In this document: in pieces, positions 1 through 11,350 of the stretch
Numbering within the stretch: the first letter of the stretch is position 1
Layout: the number at the start of each line of letters is the position of its first letter
NCBI RefSeq assembly: GCF_019097595.1
Contig: NC_080717.1
Span: forward strand, 10,370,836-10,434,835
Source of the DNA: Hemibagrus wyckioides
Taxonomy: Eukaryota; Chordata; Actinopteri; Siluriformes; Bagridae
Length of the DNA stretch: 64,000 nt
Direction: 5' to 3'
Translations under genes and position numbers: made by a program
Notes under the pieces: model-generated
What the model was told of the DNA's origin: nothing
The model's database searches: none
Seen by the model: the letters and a program-made list of their open reading frames with translations, nothing else

Positions 1-177
1 TAAACAGGATTTGCATTTGATTTTTTTTCGAAAGAGGTTTCTAGACATAAGGAGGACAGAATACATCTCTAATGACTTCTGTTTGGCCCATTATAAGTTG
101 CAGGAACATTTAATGTAGTAGTTCAATGCAGCATTCACAGCATTATCCCATGCATTGAGATCATTTATGAATTTATG

Positions 178-330
178 ATAGATGAGGTTGAGGAACCTCG
201 GAATTCACAGTCTATACTGACAGTACTGCCATTTCTATGTCCGTGTTTATTTAGGGTTTCTAATAGTAGTAGTTGTGTTCATATTTAGCCCCTTTAGGTT
301 GAAATCCAAACCCAGCTAACAATACGGATT
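178..330 (+). repeat. Fragment of an unclassified dispersed repeat family (GATGAGGTTGAGGAAC module)
   Basis: GATGAGGTTGAGGAACCT followed by ATTCACAG at about 181-210 resembles stretches at 53235-53290 and 60245-60300. It ends with a tract resembling the 'AAATCCAAA' part seen near 38870. The copy is degenerate and I cannot name the family. Confidence 0.4.
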
Positions 331-719
331 TAAAGAACTGAGAATTCACAGCTAGTGATATTACTTTAAACAAACTACTATTAAGTTTGATTTAAAAATA
401 GCTTCATCAAACCTTTACAGGCCAAAGGTATGAAAGTATAATATAACAATTACAATCATTTTTAAGTATGATAATCTGATAAAGTGATATTTGTTTCCAT
501 TTCAGTTCAAATAAAACATTGCTTTGCTCATGTAACATTAGATACTATGCCGAGATGATTTACAATAGAGTTTCCAGACTTTTCAGTAATCTGGAGAATA
601 TCAATCTCCCACATTCTGGTTTATTAAAAGGCAAACAATTTAATTTAATTTAATTGAAGCTAATCACATTTGTATCTTCTACTATTAACATACTATTACA
701 TTACTCCATCCAGGATATG

Positions 720-805
720 GCAATTTTGTGATCGCAGAAATTTATGCACAATAAAGCTTTGGAGGAGCTTGCAATATTACAAAATAACCACAAATTTCGT
801 AGTAG
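720..805 (+). repeat. Fragment of the same unclassified family (TTGTGATCGCAGAAAT module)
   Basis: TTTTGTGATCGCAGAAATTT, then GAGCTTGCAATATT and AAAATAACCACAAATTTC, parallel the order of similar words at 52928-53020. A short reading frame overlapping this stretch is not a gene. Confidence 0.45.
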
Positions 806-2824
806 TAGTTAAAAATAAGAATCCTGTGCCTGCATTTTTGTCAATTCAAGTAGTTGTGTACAAAAAAAAAACCAAGTAGTTATCTACAAAAAAATCTTGA
901 ATTAAAAAACAAAAGCTGCAGCTAAATCAAACATTTCTAGCCACAATAATCCCAAAAAAACTCCTGAGACTGTATTAAGTAGACTTGTAGACAAGCTTTT
1001 ATGTGTGTTTTTGAAATTCCATGCATGATAATAAGCTACAATCCAAAGATTTTAAGCAAAAGGTTTGTTTTTTTAGTCTTTTTGAAGGGGTTGAATTACA
1101 ATATCATAAAATATATGGTTTTGACAAGAAGCATGCCATGTGAAAAAAATAATAAATTGACTTGAAGAGATTAAGCATTAAAACGACACCACAAAGTCTT
1201 GTATGGCTGATATAAAGCCTAGCTTTTTACTTTAATTATTTAACCATCTGTTATCATGTAAGTTTCTTCACAGTGTAAATTCTGCTCCTTCGACTGAGCC
1301 TTGCTGTCTTCATTAACAAACGAATCTCATCACTGCAGGAAACTATTAATGAGAAGCGATTTTGTCAGCATCCCCCCCCCCCACTTGTCCACTTCTAAAA
1401 CTAGACATAGACTGTAAATCCGGTTCATGTTACTGTGCTACAGATAACAAAATAGTGGTTTCGATTGCAAGTTGATGAGATTAGAGAGGAGAAGTAAAGA
1501 GACATTTCTGCCCACAGCTTACTTAATGTAGTTACAGAATATGTATAGAGGTTGTTGTTTTTTTTTTTTTATGTGCTCCACTGTTCATAGCCTAAAGGGA
1601 ATATGTTTATCTTGTGCATAGACTGAGTGTTTACTGAAGCCTTTGTGGCGGTTGTGATTCATTTACCTGTGGGATGTGTTTTGGAAATGCATCTCAGTCT
1701 AACCCTTCGTTTCTTACTGAAGTTAGAACATTCTGTCCACCTCCACTCTATAACTCAAGCCTTAGGGAAGAAGGAAGATGTTTGAAAAGCTGAAATGAAT
1801 CTCGGTCTAAGAAAAGGGCATGGATAATAAGAGGATCTGGTTTTTTTCATGAATATCTGAAGTGATGTATGGGTGGGAAGCAAAGCACTGACACTCAATA
1901 TTGCAATGCAATTCATGATGCATCATAGAAGTAACCTGAATAATGTTCTAACAATTGGAAATGATTTCATTGGATTACGTATCATTTACATCATGGGAAA
2001 CACTGCAAAGTGAACACTCACCTTAAATGTTTAAACTAGACCTCATAAGAAATTAAAAATGCCCTGAAACTGATGGTGGATTTCATTTGAATGAATTCAT
2101 AAAAAATCATCATACCTTTTCATGCTATTTCATATTAAAGAAAAGAAAAGAAAAGAAATGTTTCCTGGAATGTTTGAAAAGTATGAAATGTTTCTCACTA
2201 TTTGTATATTTATATATGTATTTTATTCAATGCAAAAGAAACAAAACAAGGCTATAAACTCTTTAATATAATGGTAAATGCTACCTTAAAGAACATCTCA
2301 AGATCTTTTCTAGCTTTTAATGTGTATCTTTTATCCAGAACTGTGGATACAGTGTAGCATTCAAATTATTTAATGTACATACATGTGTCATATTTAGATT
2401 AAAACATTGTTGTTATGGACTAGGATCATGTGCTTTAGAGGGTTTTACATTCACAAAGGCCAGAACCAGCAGTCAGATATTAAACTATAGAGTATGAAAA
2501 GGCCACATTCATCTTTTATTCATCCTTGGTAACTGTCTGGTCATCACAGTTGTTTGAATTAGGACATTAGTTAGAATTAGAAACAGAAACAAGAAAATAT
2601 GTCACAGGCTCCTGATTAGTGCAAAAGAAATGTTTGGTTGAGTTATTCTAACGAATACATTAGTAAAGATTTTTTTGTTGCCATGTCCACTTTACAGATA
2701 TGGGAATTTATGCCAGGGGGAAAAAACGACGGCTGAATCTGTAAGAAATGCTACGTATATGTTCGAATAACCAGAAAATTAAAAAAGGACCAGAAAACAA
2801 GTCTTGGTAAATGTACATATACAT

Positions 2825-2826
<2 letters not shown>

Positions 2827-2875
<49 letters not shown>
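2827..2875. repeat. (GT)n microsatellite
   Basis: About 24 uninterrupted GT units. Confidence 0.98.
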
Positions 2876-2876
<1 letters not shown>

Positions 2877-3590
2877 CTCATTGAACACAGGCAGTCAGGA
2901 TATCTTCAGGTGATAGTGAGTGTGCTGAGGTTGGGAATTGTAGTTCTTGGCGGCCATGTTTGGAGGCTATGTTGCTAAATGGGAAAGGAAATGACCTGAA
3001 ACAGCTAGTGGCATTGTGCTACATCTCTGTTACATAAAATGCACATTTCTAGGTAAAAGATGCATTATTAAGGAACCACTACAGCAAGAAGCAAATGTAC
3101 AGTTTAGTGCCCTGAGAGTTTAGAGGATCATATCTGCCCTAAAAAATAATTTCAATAAATACAATCTCAATAATGTATGATTAAACTGATTATTGTGATA
3201 AACAGCCAAATTAATATTTTGTGCATGACTTGACTCAAAGCCAGAATATCAGGCCACTTTTACGTTTTGACTTTGTCAGGTACCTTATTATGCAATGAAA
3301 AAAAAAACAGGCCTTGAGGTTAGTACCGGAAGGATGAAAGGTATAAGAGAAGTAATCAGAATGCATTGATTTTATTGATTTGCCTTCTGAAAAAAAATGG
3401 TAGTGTTTTGATTTTGCTAGCTTAATGGGTCTCACAGAGGCAGCAAGAGGAAACAGAAATGTCTTCAGGGCAAACATGTGTGGTTATTGGGTCACGCCAT
3501 GGCTCAGCTGCTTCAAGGCTGCAGATGCAGAGAGGATGAACAGAAACCACCACAATATTACCACCCCCCTTTCCTTTCCTTCCCCTGCCC

Positions 3591-3610
3591 ACACACACAC
3601 ACACACACAC
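3591..3610. repeat. (CA)n microsatellite
   Basis: Ten CA/AC units after a C-rich, T-rich tract. The Thr-His-rich frame across it is an artefact of the repeat. Confidence 0.9.
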
Positions 3611-4872
3611 TCACTCTACCACACTGATGTAACACTCCTGCTGCTACACTCCTACAGTATGTGGCCTTGATGCACGGGCTACTTTGAAACACAGTTTGAA
3701 GGTTATTTTATATGTATGTATTTATTTATTTATTTATTTTTGCATTTTCTCCACTGAGAGCAATTTAAGTGTTGTGCCAAGATGCAGAAAATATACTTTG
3801 ACTTGTATTGCCATTTAAAAGCAAGTGAAACCAGTGATTTTATATTGTACACAGCTGAATGTGCTAATATTACATTTTGTGCTATTTGATAGTAACCCAG
3901 AAGCAGGACATGCTACCCGAAAAATGAGGGCAGGCCAATTTTACTGCAGTGACAGTTACAAGGGACTAGAAAATATAATAGCAGAAAGTCAAATGGCCGA
4001 ACACTAATCATTTAAACAATACAGCTCTTTCCATATGCCTGAGCAGTGCTAAAAAGCATACATTTATGACAATGGAAAGTTTATTAAAACCAAAGCAATC
4101 ATTTAGTTTAGGCTAAGAAAATGTTTGCATGCATCATGTTAAATAAATTGAATTTTCATTTTACCGCTGGTGTAAATTCCTGTAAGTGCTCCACAGGCAT
4201 CCACAGAGGGTGTCTGTGAATCGCTAATTATTTCATTTCTCTTGAAACTATATACAGTGAAAAATAAAATGCAATATTAGTCCCTAACTCGCTGATATGA
4301 AACTGTCACATCTCATTACCCCAAATAAAAAGGTTATTGGTAAGTATTACTAAGCGTTCTACCTTGTTAGGATTTAATAGTAATCAGCTGTAATCTGTTT
4401 GTGTGGTGGCTTTATTAAGTCATACATATTCGTGATTAAATCAGGGCTGCGAGAAAATGAGGGAAAGGACCTCTAGTTCACCTTCTCTAAGTGGTGGCCA
4501 TGAAGGAGGGGCTTGAATGGTACAGACACAAGTACATTTAATATGCACATGTTTTTCCAAAGCAAGAGCATTCAAGGGTAGAGGTAATAGGCTTATACAT
4601 AAAAGAGAGGAGCAATGTGACACTTTGAAAGAACCTGGAAGAAGAAAATGCATTAAAGGGAAGCAACAACATGATATATAATTCAGCCCCTCCTTCAGCA
4701 ATGACTTTTTATATTTCATATTGAGTGTGTCTATTAAAAAAATATATATTACAAATCATGAGGGATTAAATGATCAAACAGCAGCATCAGAAAGAGTAAT
4801 AAAATTCTAATCATCTTGTTTGCTAATAGTGTCAAGCCATGTAATACTGTTTGTAACAAATGTGCAGTGAAA

Positions 4873-4904
4873 AATAATGATAATAAATAATAATAATAAT
4901 AATA
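4873..4904. repeat. (AAT)n microsatellite
   Basis: Imperfect AAT repeat of about 30 bases, immediately before the SINE-like fragment at 4915. Confidence 0.85.
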
Positions 4905-4914
4905 TTTTTGTTCC

Positions 4915-5075
4915 AGTAGTGCAGCAGGTTGTGTTGCAGCTTTACAACTCCAGGGTTTCTGGTTCAGTCCTGCAGGTTACTGAGTGTGTAGTTTCACAGG
5001 TTTGGGTTAGTACTTAAATCAGTACTGCATTATTATTCACACCCAACATAGCAAAATCTGCCTCTTGTGGTCAAA
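4915..5075 (+). mobile_element. Truncated tRNA-related SINE-like fragment
   Basis: GTGCAGCAGGTTGTGTTGCAGC, ACAACTCCAGGGTTTCTGG, then a B-box-like GGTTCAGTCCTG, followed by a 'tgagtgtgtagtttcacagg' stretch. This order matches a common fish SINE that continues into the GGAGTTT..CATGTTCTCC region; a similar segment is at 14985. The 3' part is lost. The family is assigned from memory. Confidence 0.5.
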
Positions 5076-6892
5076 GCCTACTAATTGGTAGTGGCTTAAA
5101 ATTGTCATTTGATCAGATGAACATTAAATGTACATTTGTCTCAAGAACAGGCTTTGTTTTTTTTTTCCCGCTAATTAATTTTGGCCCATTCCCACCCACC
5201 AACCATCTCATCCTAATCATACAACACTTATTTCCTCAACACATGTGAAACAGCCAGCCACATCTCTGAATTAAAGGCTACAGTATTGTATTATATGCCA
5301 TCATTTCCACCCAGGGCTGTGTTAAAGTCGCAGTATTTTTAGAGAAAATCTGTTATTTCTCCTCATTGGATGTTTTGGAATCCAAGCCCTTAATCCATAA
5401 TTGCACTGAAGTCTGCTGAGAAATGAAATATCTTGTAGAACAAACAACATCGCTTCTTCAGTATCTGATATAAAAATTAATTAGTAAATGAAATTTCAAA
5501 TAAGTTTCTTTAAGAAATGAGAAGACAGTCTGCTGTCAAAGGCCCTATTTGCTTTGCAATGACAATCCCACGGATGATGTTTGATAAAAGTACAGCTTTC
5601 AAAACTGTCTCCTCTGCAGTGTTTTGAAGCCTTTTCCTCCTCATCCAGCTCAGCTGATGGGCACTGGGCATTTTGAGATGAGACAAAATGCTTTGACAGC
5701 CTTTTAATGATGCATATTTGCTGTCTGTTCCCTTTTTTCCCCCACAACAGTGTGTTCTAGCATGTTCCCTTTAAATCACAGGCAACCGTCACTAAGTCAT
5801 AAAATGACTGGAGTCTTTGCTCTTATTGAAGATGCTATCAGTATGATGATATGAAGAGACAAATAATCCCTGAACATGAAAAGAACTCACCCCAAGCACC
5901 TCTGCAAACCCATATCAACTCATTTAGCCTGGCAACATGCTTCTTAGTTCAAAGCTGCAGCTGCTTTATGTCAGATCTAGTGGTGTATGCACGGGTGTGC
6001 GCTATCGAACGAAATTCATTTTGTTCGACTCATTATTGACGTCTATTCATCAGTAAAGAAGAGCACCTTGGGAAGAGGTAATCTGCTTGCCTTTATTTAT
6101 GCCTGAAAAAAACTGTTTGGAGAGGAAGGATATGTGTAAAGATTATTCATTCTAAGAGGTCCTCTACCACTTCTTTTTCCTTTTCGTTTTTCCCCTTCGA
6201 AGTCGTATCAACAAAGGCTTCACAATTTTCTTGGGCTCAATCAACCCAGCGCCACACAATCTGTGATCTTTCCACTCCCAATTGTGGTATACATCCCGAT
6301 TCAACCATTTTCTGGAACGCACTGTGTTTTATCTCCGCTACGATTCTACAAGCGTGTTATTTGGCTCAGTCTACCGCCTTCATTGTCCTTTGCAAGGTCA
6401 GAGCACTGTCTCATGGTGCGTTTAACAGTCGGATATTGTTTTCAGTAACCTTTTCTGCAGCAGAAGGACCACTCCATTGTTCATGGTCAAGCTTCTGAGG
6501 AGTGTTGTTGTTGGGATATAAAATACTACAAAAAACGTACAAAAGAGCCAGAGTGCCATGCTATTAACACCTCCGTTGAAATAGATTCCTAGTCCTTGTA
6601 TAGATCCATGTCCACACTGTGAGTTTGATTATGAGAACAGCACAATAGTGGCTCCCCAAAAATTGTTTGAAAGCAATAAAACCTTCCCTCTGATTAAAGC
6701 TAGATTAAAGCTGCAAAGCGCAGATGCTGTTTAAAAGCTGTAGACTATTTAGAAAGTATTAAATTAAAAAAAGATGCGAATGGAAAAGAAAGAAGAAGAC
6801 TAGAAAAAGAAGTCTTCTGTTGTTGTAGCCCATCCATATCAAGTGTTTATGAGATGCTTTTGTGGTTGTAAACAGTTGTTATTTGAGTTACT

Positions 6893-7240
6893 GTCTGGCC
6901 ATTCTCCTGTGATATCTCTCATCAGCAAAGTCTTTCAGCCTGTGTAACTGCCTCTCCCTGAGTGTATTTTTTCTTACACCATTCCACGTAAACTCTAGAC
7001 ACTGTTGTGTATAAAAATCTGGGAGATCAGTCGTATTCAAACCAGCATGACTTTTTCTTGACTGTAGCCATGCTACAGTCAATATCACCAAAATCACTTT
7101 TTTTTCTCCATTTTAATGTTTGATTTGAGCATTATCCAAAACTTTTGACCTGTATCTTCAGAATTTTATACATGGTGTTGCTGTTAAACGATTGTCTGTT
7201 TCGATAATTGCATGACCACGCAAGCTAAATGCTAGTCATG
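6893..7240 (-). mobile_element. Degenerate copy of a common teleost dispersed repeat
   Basis: Reading along +, landmarks are CATTCTCCTGTGATATCTCTC, ACACCATTCCACGTAAACTCTAGA, GGGAGATCAG, ATTCAAACCAGC, GACCTGTATCTTCAGAATTTTATA and ATAATTGCATGA. This order is that of a repeat I know as very frequent in fish genomes. The minus-strand frame of 69 codons across it (EFTWNGVRK, ERRHRRMA-like) is a remnant of the repeat, not a gene. A short opposite-strand piece of the same family lies at 54375-54475. Confidence 0.65.
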
Positions 7241-7662
7241 CGGTGTATTTTTCATAAAAACTTAAAGCACGGCAATAAGGAGAAATTATGCCATTTCCAT
7301 GTGTGTATTCAGGGGTTGACAAATTCATTATCTAGCCCAATGAGCAGGTAACAGCTCCAATATGCTCCCCAATCCAATGTATCTGTTGCCCAGAAACTGA
7401 CAAGACTAAAATGTTACATAACATAATGTATAGTGAGCTACTTTGTTAGTTAAGGACATTAATACAGATGGGAAAACAAATGAGTATTTGATCAAATTTA
7501 ATTTTTAAACAAAGTTTCTAATGTAGCACACTGGGTTTATATCCTTAACTACACATGCTACTCCTGAGGTCCTGACCTGTCCTGTTCTCCAGACCTAAGC
7601 AAGCCATCCTGATGCCCTGCACTCTCAAAAGTAATGGTACTGGGATTTTGAATCCAGGTTAA

Positions 7663-7773
7663 TTCTTCTTCTTCTTCTTCTTCTTCTTCTTCTTCTTCTT
7701 CTTCTTCTTCTTCTTCTTCGTCTTCGTCTTCTTCTTCTTCGTCTTCTTCCTCTTCATCTTCTTCTTCTTCTTA

Positions 7774-7831
<58 letters not shown>
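7663..7831. repeat. Compound (TTC)n-(ATT)n microsatellite
   Basis: About 110 bases of TTC with a few GTC/CTC/ATC interruptions, running directly into about 60 bases of ATT. The Asn/Lys-only frame on the minus strand comes from this repeat. Confidence 0.97.
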
Positions 7832-7832
<1 letters not shown>

Positions 7833-8124
7833 AACAAATGTAGACAATAAAATGCAGAAAATTAAAACACAGTAAAAATAACAAAAACAACAATATTATG
7901 TTATGAACAATTGCATATAGTATAACATTGAATCTCCTTGCTTTTATTTAAAAATTCTATTCAGTACATTTTGAAATATTTCACTTAATTATTTAATTAT
8001 TTCAATTTATTGCACCATTATCTATATATAGATACAATTTCAAAGAGTAAAGGCAGTCTTTGAATTATAGAATCATTTTAATAGAATGGCTAAAATGGCA
8101 AAATATATTATAAGGTTAATTGCT

Positions 8125-8222
8125 TTCCAAGGGTTCCACATAGAACCATTTTTGGGAACATCCATTTTATTGAACCAGAGGATTCTTTATAGAATACCAA
8201 TGAACCTTTTTAGAGTGTATTT
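8125..8222. repeat. Fish repeat fragment with 'gggttccacatagaacc' core
   Basis: AAGGGTTCCACATAGAACC, GGATTCTTTATAGAA and GAACCTTTTTAGAGTGTAT are typical words of a short inverted-repeat-rich element widespread in teleosts (GGTTCTATATAGAACC type). Assigned from memory; its borders are approximate. Confidence 0.5.
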
Positions 8223-8228
8223 CTGATT

Positions 8229-8616
8229 AGAGTTCTCATCACTTAAAAGATGGCCTGCACGTACAGTCTAAAGACAGATGGGACTGCTGTGGATGGTATG
8301 ACTTAATAACCACAAAGATGGCTTTGGACAGTTTTGTGCTCATCTTCATTAATGAAGAGTTAATAACTTAACATAGAGGGGATTTTTTTATTATCACAGT
8401 CTTTGGTGTCATCCAAATGAGGATGGGTTTCCTTTTGAATCTGGTTCCTCTCCTGATTTCTTCATGATATCGTTTAAGGAAGTTTTTCCTGGCCACCATC
8501 ACCTCTGGTTTCTGTAAAGCTGCTATGTGACACTATGTCCACTATTAACACTGAATTGAATTGAATTGAATTGAATTGAATTGAATTGAATTGAATTGAA
8601 TTGAATTGAATTGAAT
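8229..8616 (+). mobile_element. Dispersed repeat ending in a (GAATT)n tail, copy 1
   Basis: TAAAGACAGATGGGACTGCTGTGG, ATGGTATGACTTA and AAAGATGGCTTTGGAC at 8270-8325 match 54560-54620. CACCATCACCTCTGG..AAAGCTGCT.TGTGACA and ATTGTTAAAAG-like words match 54870-55000. The element ends in about 13 units of GAATT (8552-8616). A variable pentamer tail is typical of a 3' end of a retroposon, but I cannot assign the class. Confidence 0.7.
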
Positions 8617-9943
8617 ATGGTCAGCAAATTGCTGGAATACCTTTAGCTATGCATTGTGGTGTTAAGTCCTCATGTTGCACGTAACAAGTGTCTACTGATT
8701 TGTCCACCCATGGTTCATAAGTGTTTGTGTGAGAATGAAAAAAACCTGTCTGTTTTCTCTTTTAACCAAACTGCAAAGTGAAACAGAATTGTAAATGATT
8801 AAAGCGGTTTGAAATGAAAGTAAACACAATGCTGCAAGCCGAAATAATTGGAGGTACTAAGGCACAATGTGTTAATGTTGTATTGTCCTAGTAGATATCA
8901 TTGTTTGTTATTGATCGCTGACTGAGTTTCAGATAGACCAGAACAACTGATCAAAAGCCACCATGTAAACATGATACACAAGGAAAATGTATTTTTTATG
9001 AGCTCACAGTGAAATTCAGCAATTTTAGTCTTGCTGCTTATTATCGACTATCCTGCTTTGTATAGCCTATACATCAGCTCTGCCTTTTGTTTCTCTCAAC
9101 ATCAAATTGATTTTCTCCACACCATCAAATGAATGGATTTGTGACGGATTTCTAGCAGCTCCAGTTCTGAAGACTTCCATGAAGGTTGCATATCGTTGCA
9201 CATGTCTGTCACTGGCCATGTGGTTATGAATGCTTGTACAGGTAGCACGCTGTATGCTCTCTCATGTGTGTTTTCATGCAGTTCCTCTGGAAGTGCTTTG
9301 AGCAGTTGTCTGTGACAGCTCACACACGGGCATAGACAGCTGTGGGTGGATTCTTCGGGGAGGTCCAAGTGGGTGTAGACACGTGACAGTTCACGTGTCT
9401 CAAAAATATTTTAAAATATTCTCATCAGGTGGCTTTTCCGCTTCTATTGTTCTTTCTCATCACTCTGCTATATTGAATTGTTAAGCAGCTGGCAAAAAAA
9501 AGTAATAGCCAGACAGTCTGGTTTGACGCCTTCAGCATGTCTGATTTGCGCTGCTTCATTTTTGGACATATAATATAAAAATACAACATCCAGTAAATAA
9601 AAAAAAAAAAAGCAATAGGGATCTGCTGGCAATATTCTGCTTATGTAAGAATCGGTGGCATTTTTGTAGCGTAGTGGCTCGTCTTGACTTCTGTGACTTC
9701 TGAGGTTCAGATTGAACTAATATTTCTCTAATGTCTGTATATGAACCTAATGTTCAAAATAGATTAAACGTTTATGGTTTAACTGCAGACATGCCTGTGC
9801 CTTTTATTGCATGTGTATTCCCACTGGTAGCCACAAGTGGATTAAGCAGAAAGCATCCCTTGGGGACCTGGTGTCTCCTTCCATTACTTACATGACCTAG
9901 GTTTTTCTTTACTCACATGATCTACTCTTGCTTTACCTTCAGT

Positions 9944-9952
<9 letters not shown>

Positions 9953-9988
<36 letters not shown>
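9953..9988. repeat. (CT)n microsatellite
   Basis: About 17 CT units; a Ser-Leu frame across it is an artefact. Confidence 0.95.
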
Positions 9989-9992
<4 letters not shown>

Positions 9993-10604
9993 ATCTTACT
10001 GTGTCAGCTTTTTGCTCCCCCCTCCCTCTGTCTTTGCCAACAGCCCACTGGTATTGTTCCTCTGCCTCGCTCTTGCAAGTTCATAAAAATCTGCCTGGGT
10101 TTTGTGGGCATAACTTTTCTTATGACTTCATTATGACAAAATCTCTCTTGCTGGTTGGATTTCTTATGATTTTTTAATGAGCTCAAGTTGCCACAGCAGA
10201 CCTAACAGGCTCCATGTTGAGAAATCTGCATTGAGGCATTTACACACATGCAGCTTTGGCAGATGATGATGCATGGCAATGACCAAATGAGACAGTTACA
10301 GCCCCCCTTGGCTCTGACCAGAGGCCCACCAACAAGCGTCTAGCTTCACAATTGTGACACATTCAGTTGTGGTTTTGGCTCCATGGACCATTCCCAGAAG
10401 TAGTATCTCCAGTCCAACTGCAGTATGAGACCTAAGAAATGCCAAGCTGCCTTCAGATATACAGGCATCGTGATGAAGAGCTGGCATGCCTGAGTCTGTG
10501 ATAAAGTAGGCTAGCACTCCCCCGCTCTCCTCCCACATTATACATTCTCAGTGAGGGCTCCTGGAAGATGAAATAGGAAAGTGGATTTCTTGTGCTTTAA
10601 AAAA

Positions 10605-10660
10605 AAGAGAGAGAGAGAGAGAGTATGTGTGATAGTGAGAATGTGTGAGAGAGAGAGAAG
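10605..10660. repeat. (GA)n-rich simple repeat
   Basis: A GA run at 10606-10623 and further GA-rich sequence to about 10660. Confidence 0.85.
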
Positions 10661-11164
10661 CTGTGAGGAGGAGTGTGTTCTTTAAAAAAAGAAGAAAAAA
10701 AACCTGGCTTCAGGGTTAGAGCACCCACACTCTACCACCCATACCCTATTTGGTTGTTCTGAGCAGAAAATCTCAGAAACAGCCCATATTTCATGCCCAT
10801 AATTGAACAATGCACTTTGTTTTTCTGACCAGGTTTATATTTTGCTATCAGTTATGAATTCGGGTATATCATTTGATCCGAGCTGCTGCGAACACCTCCA
10901 TGTACCATCAGCTATCTTAAAATATCTTCCTAAGAGCATATCAGAATTTGGACGTATCGTTATTATGGAATACGCATATTACTCATGGAAATGCAATCTT
11001 TTCAAAAGGTAATAAAGATGTCGCAATATAACCTTCCTTCAACACAGACAGCAGCAATTCACAGAAGGCTCACAAGCTTTTCATTTAGGCCAGCTGAAAC
11101 CCATCCACTCACAAATAGGTTAGCTGAGGTGCTGTGGAGGAGGGTGCAATGGATGGGTACGTGG

Positions 11165-11350
11165 GTGCTGTGAGCGATCCGGCTCTCCGAATGCAGAATG
11201 AGTGAGGGAGGGCGAGAGCTTGAGAGAGCGGGGGAAGACTGAGTGGTGTTATTTCTGAGCTCGCCATTGTTTCATTCTACATAGTGCTGAACCCAGCCGA
11301 AAAATACACCACCCACGGCTCGCAGCTCACCCTTTAAAAATGGCTTCGCT
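11165..11350. other. GC-richer, repeat-poor block, candidate conserved non-coding element
   Basis: This block has several CpGs, lacks simple repeats and contrasts with the AT-rich surroundings. There is no splice-bounded reading frame matching a known protein. It could be a regulatory element in the gria3 intron. This is inferred from composition only. Confidence 0.2.

Noticed and set aside
6888..7097. Minus-strand frame of 69 codons with EFTWNGVRK
   Set aside because: It belongs to a common fish repeat also seen at 54375, so it is not an independent gene.
7659..7847. Asn/Lys-rich frame
   Set aside because: Pure microsatellite translation.
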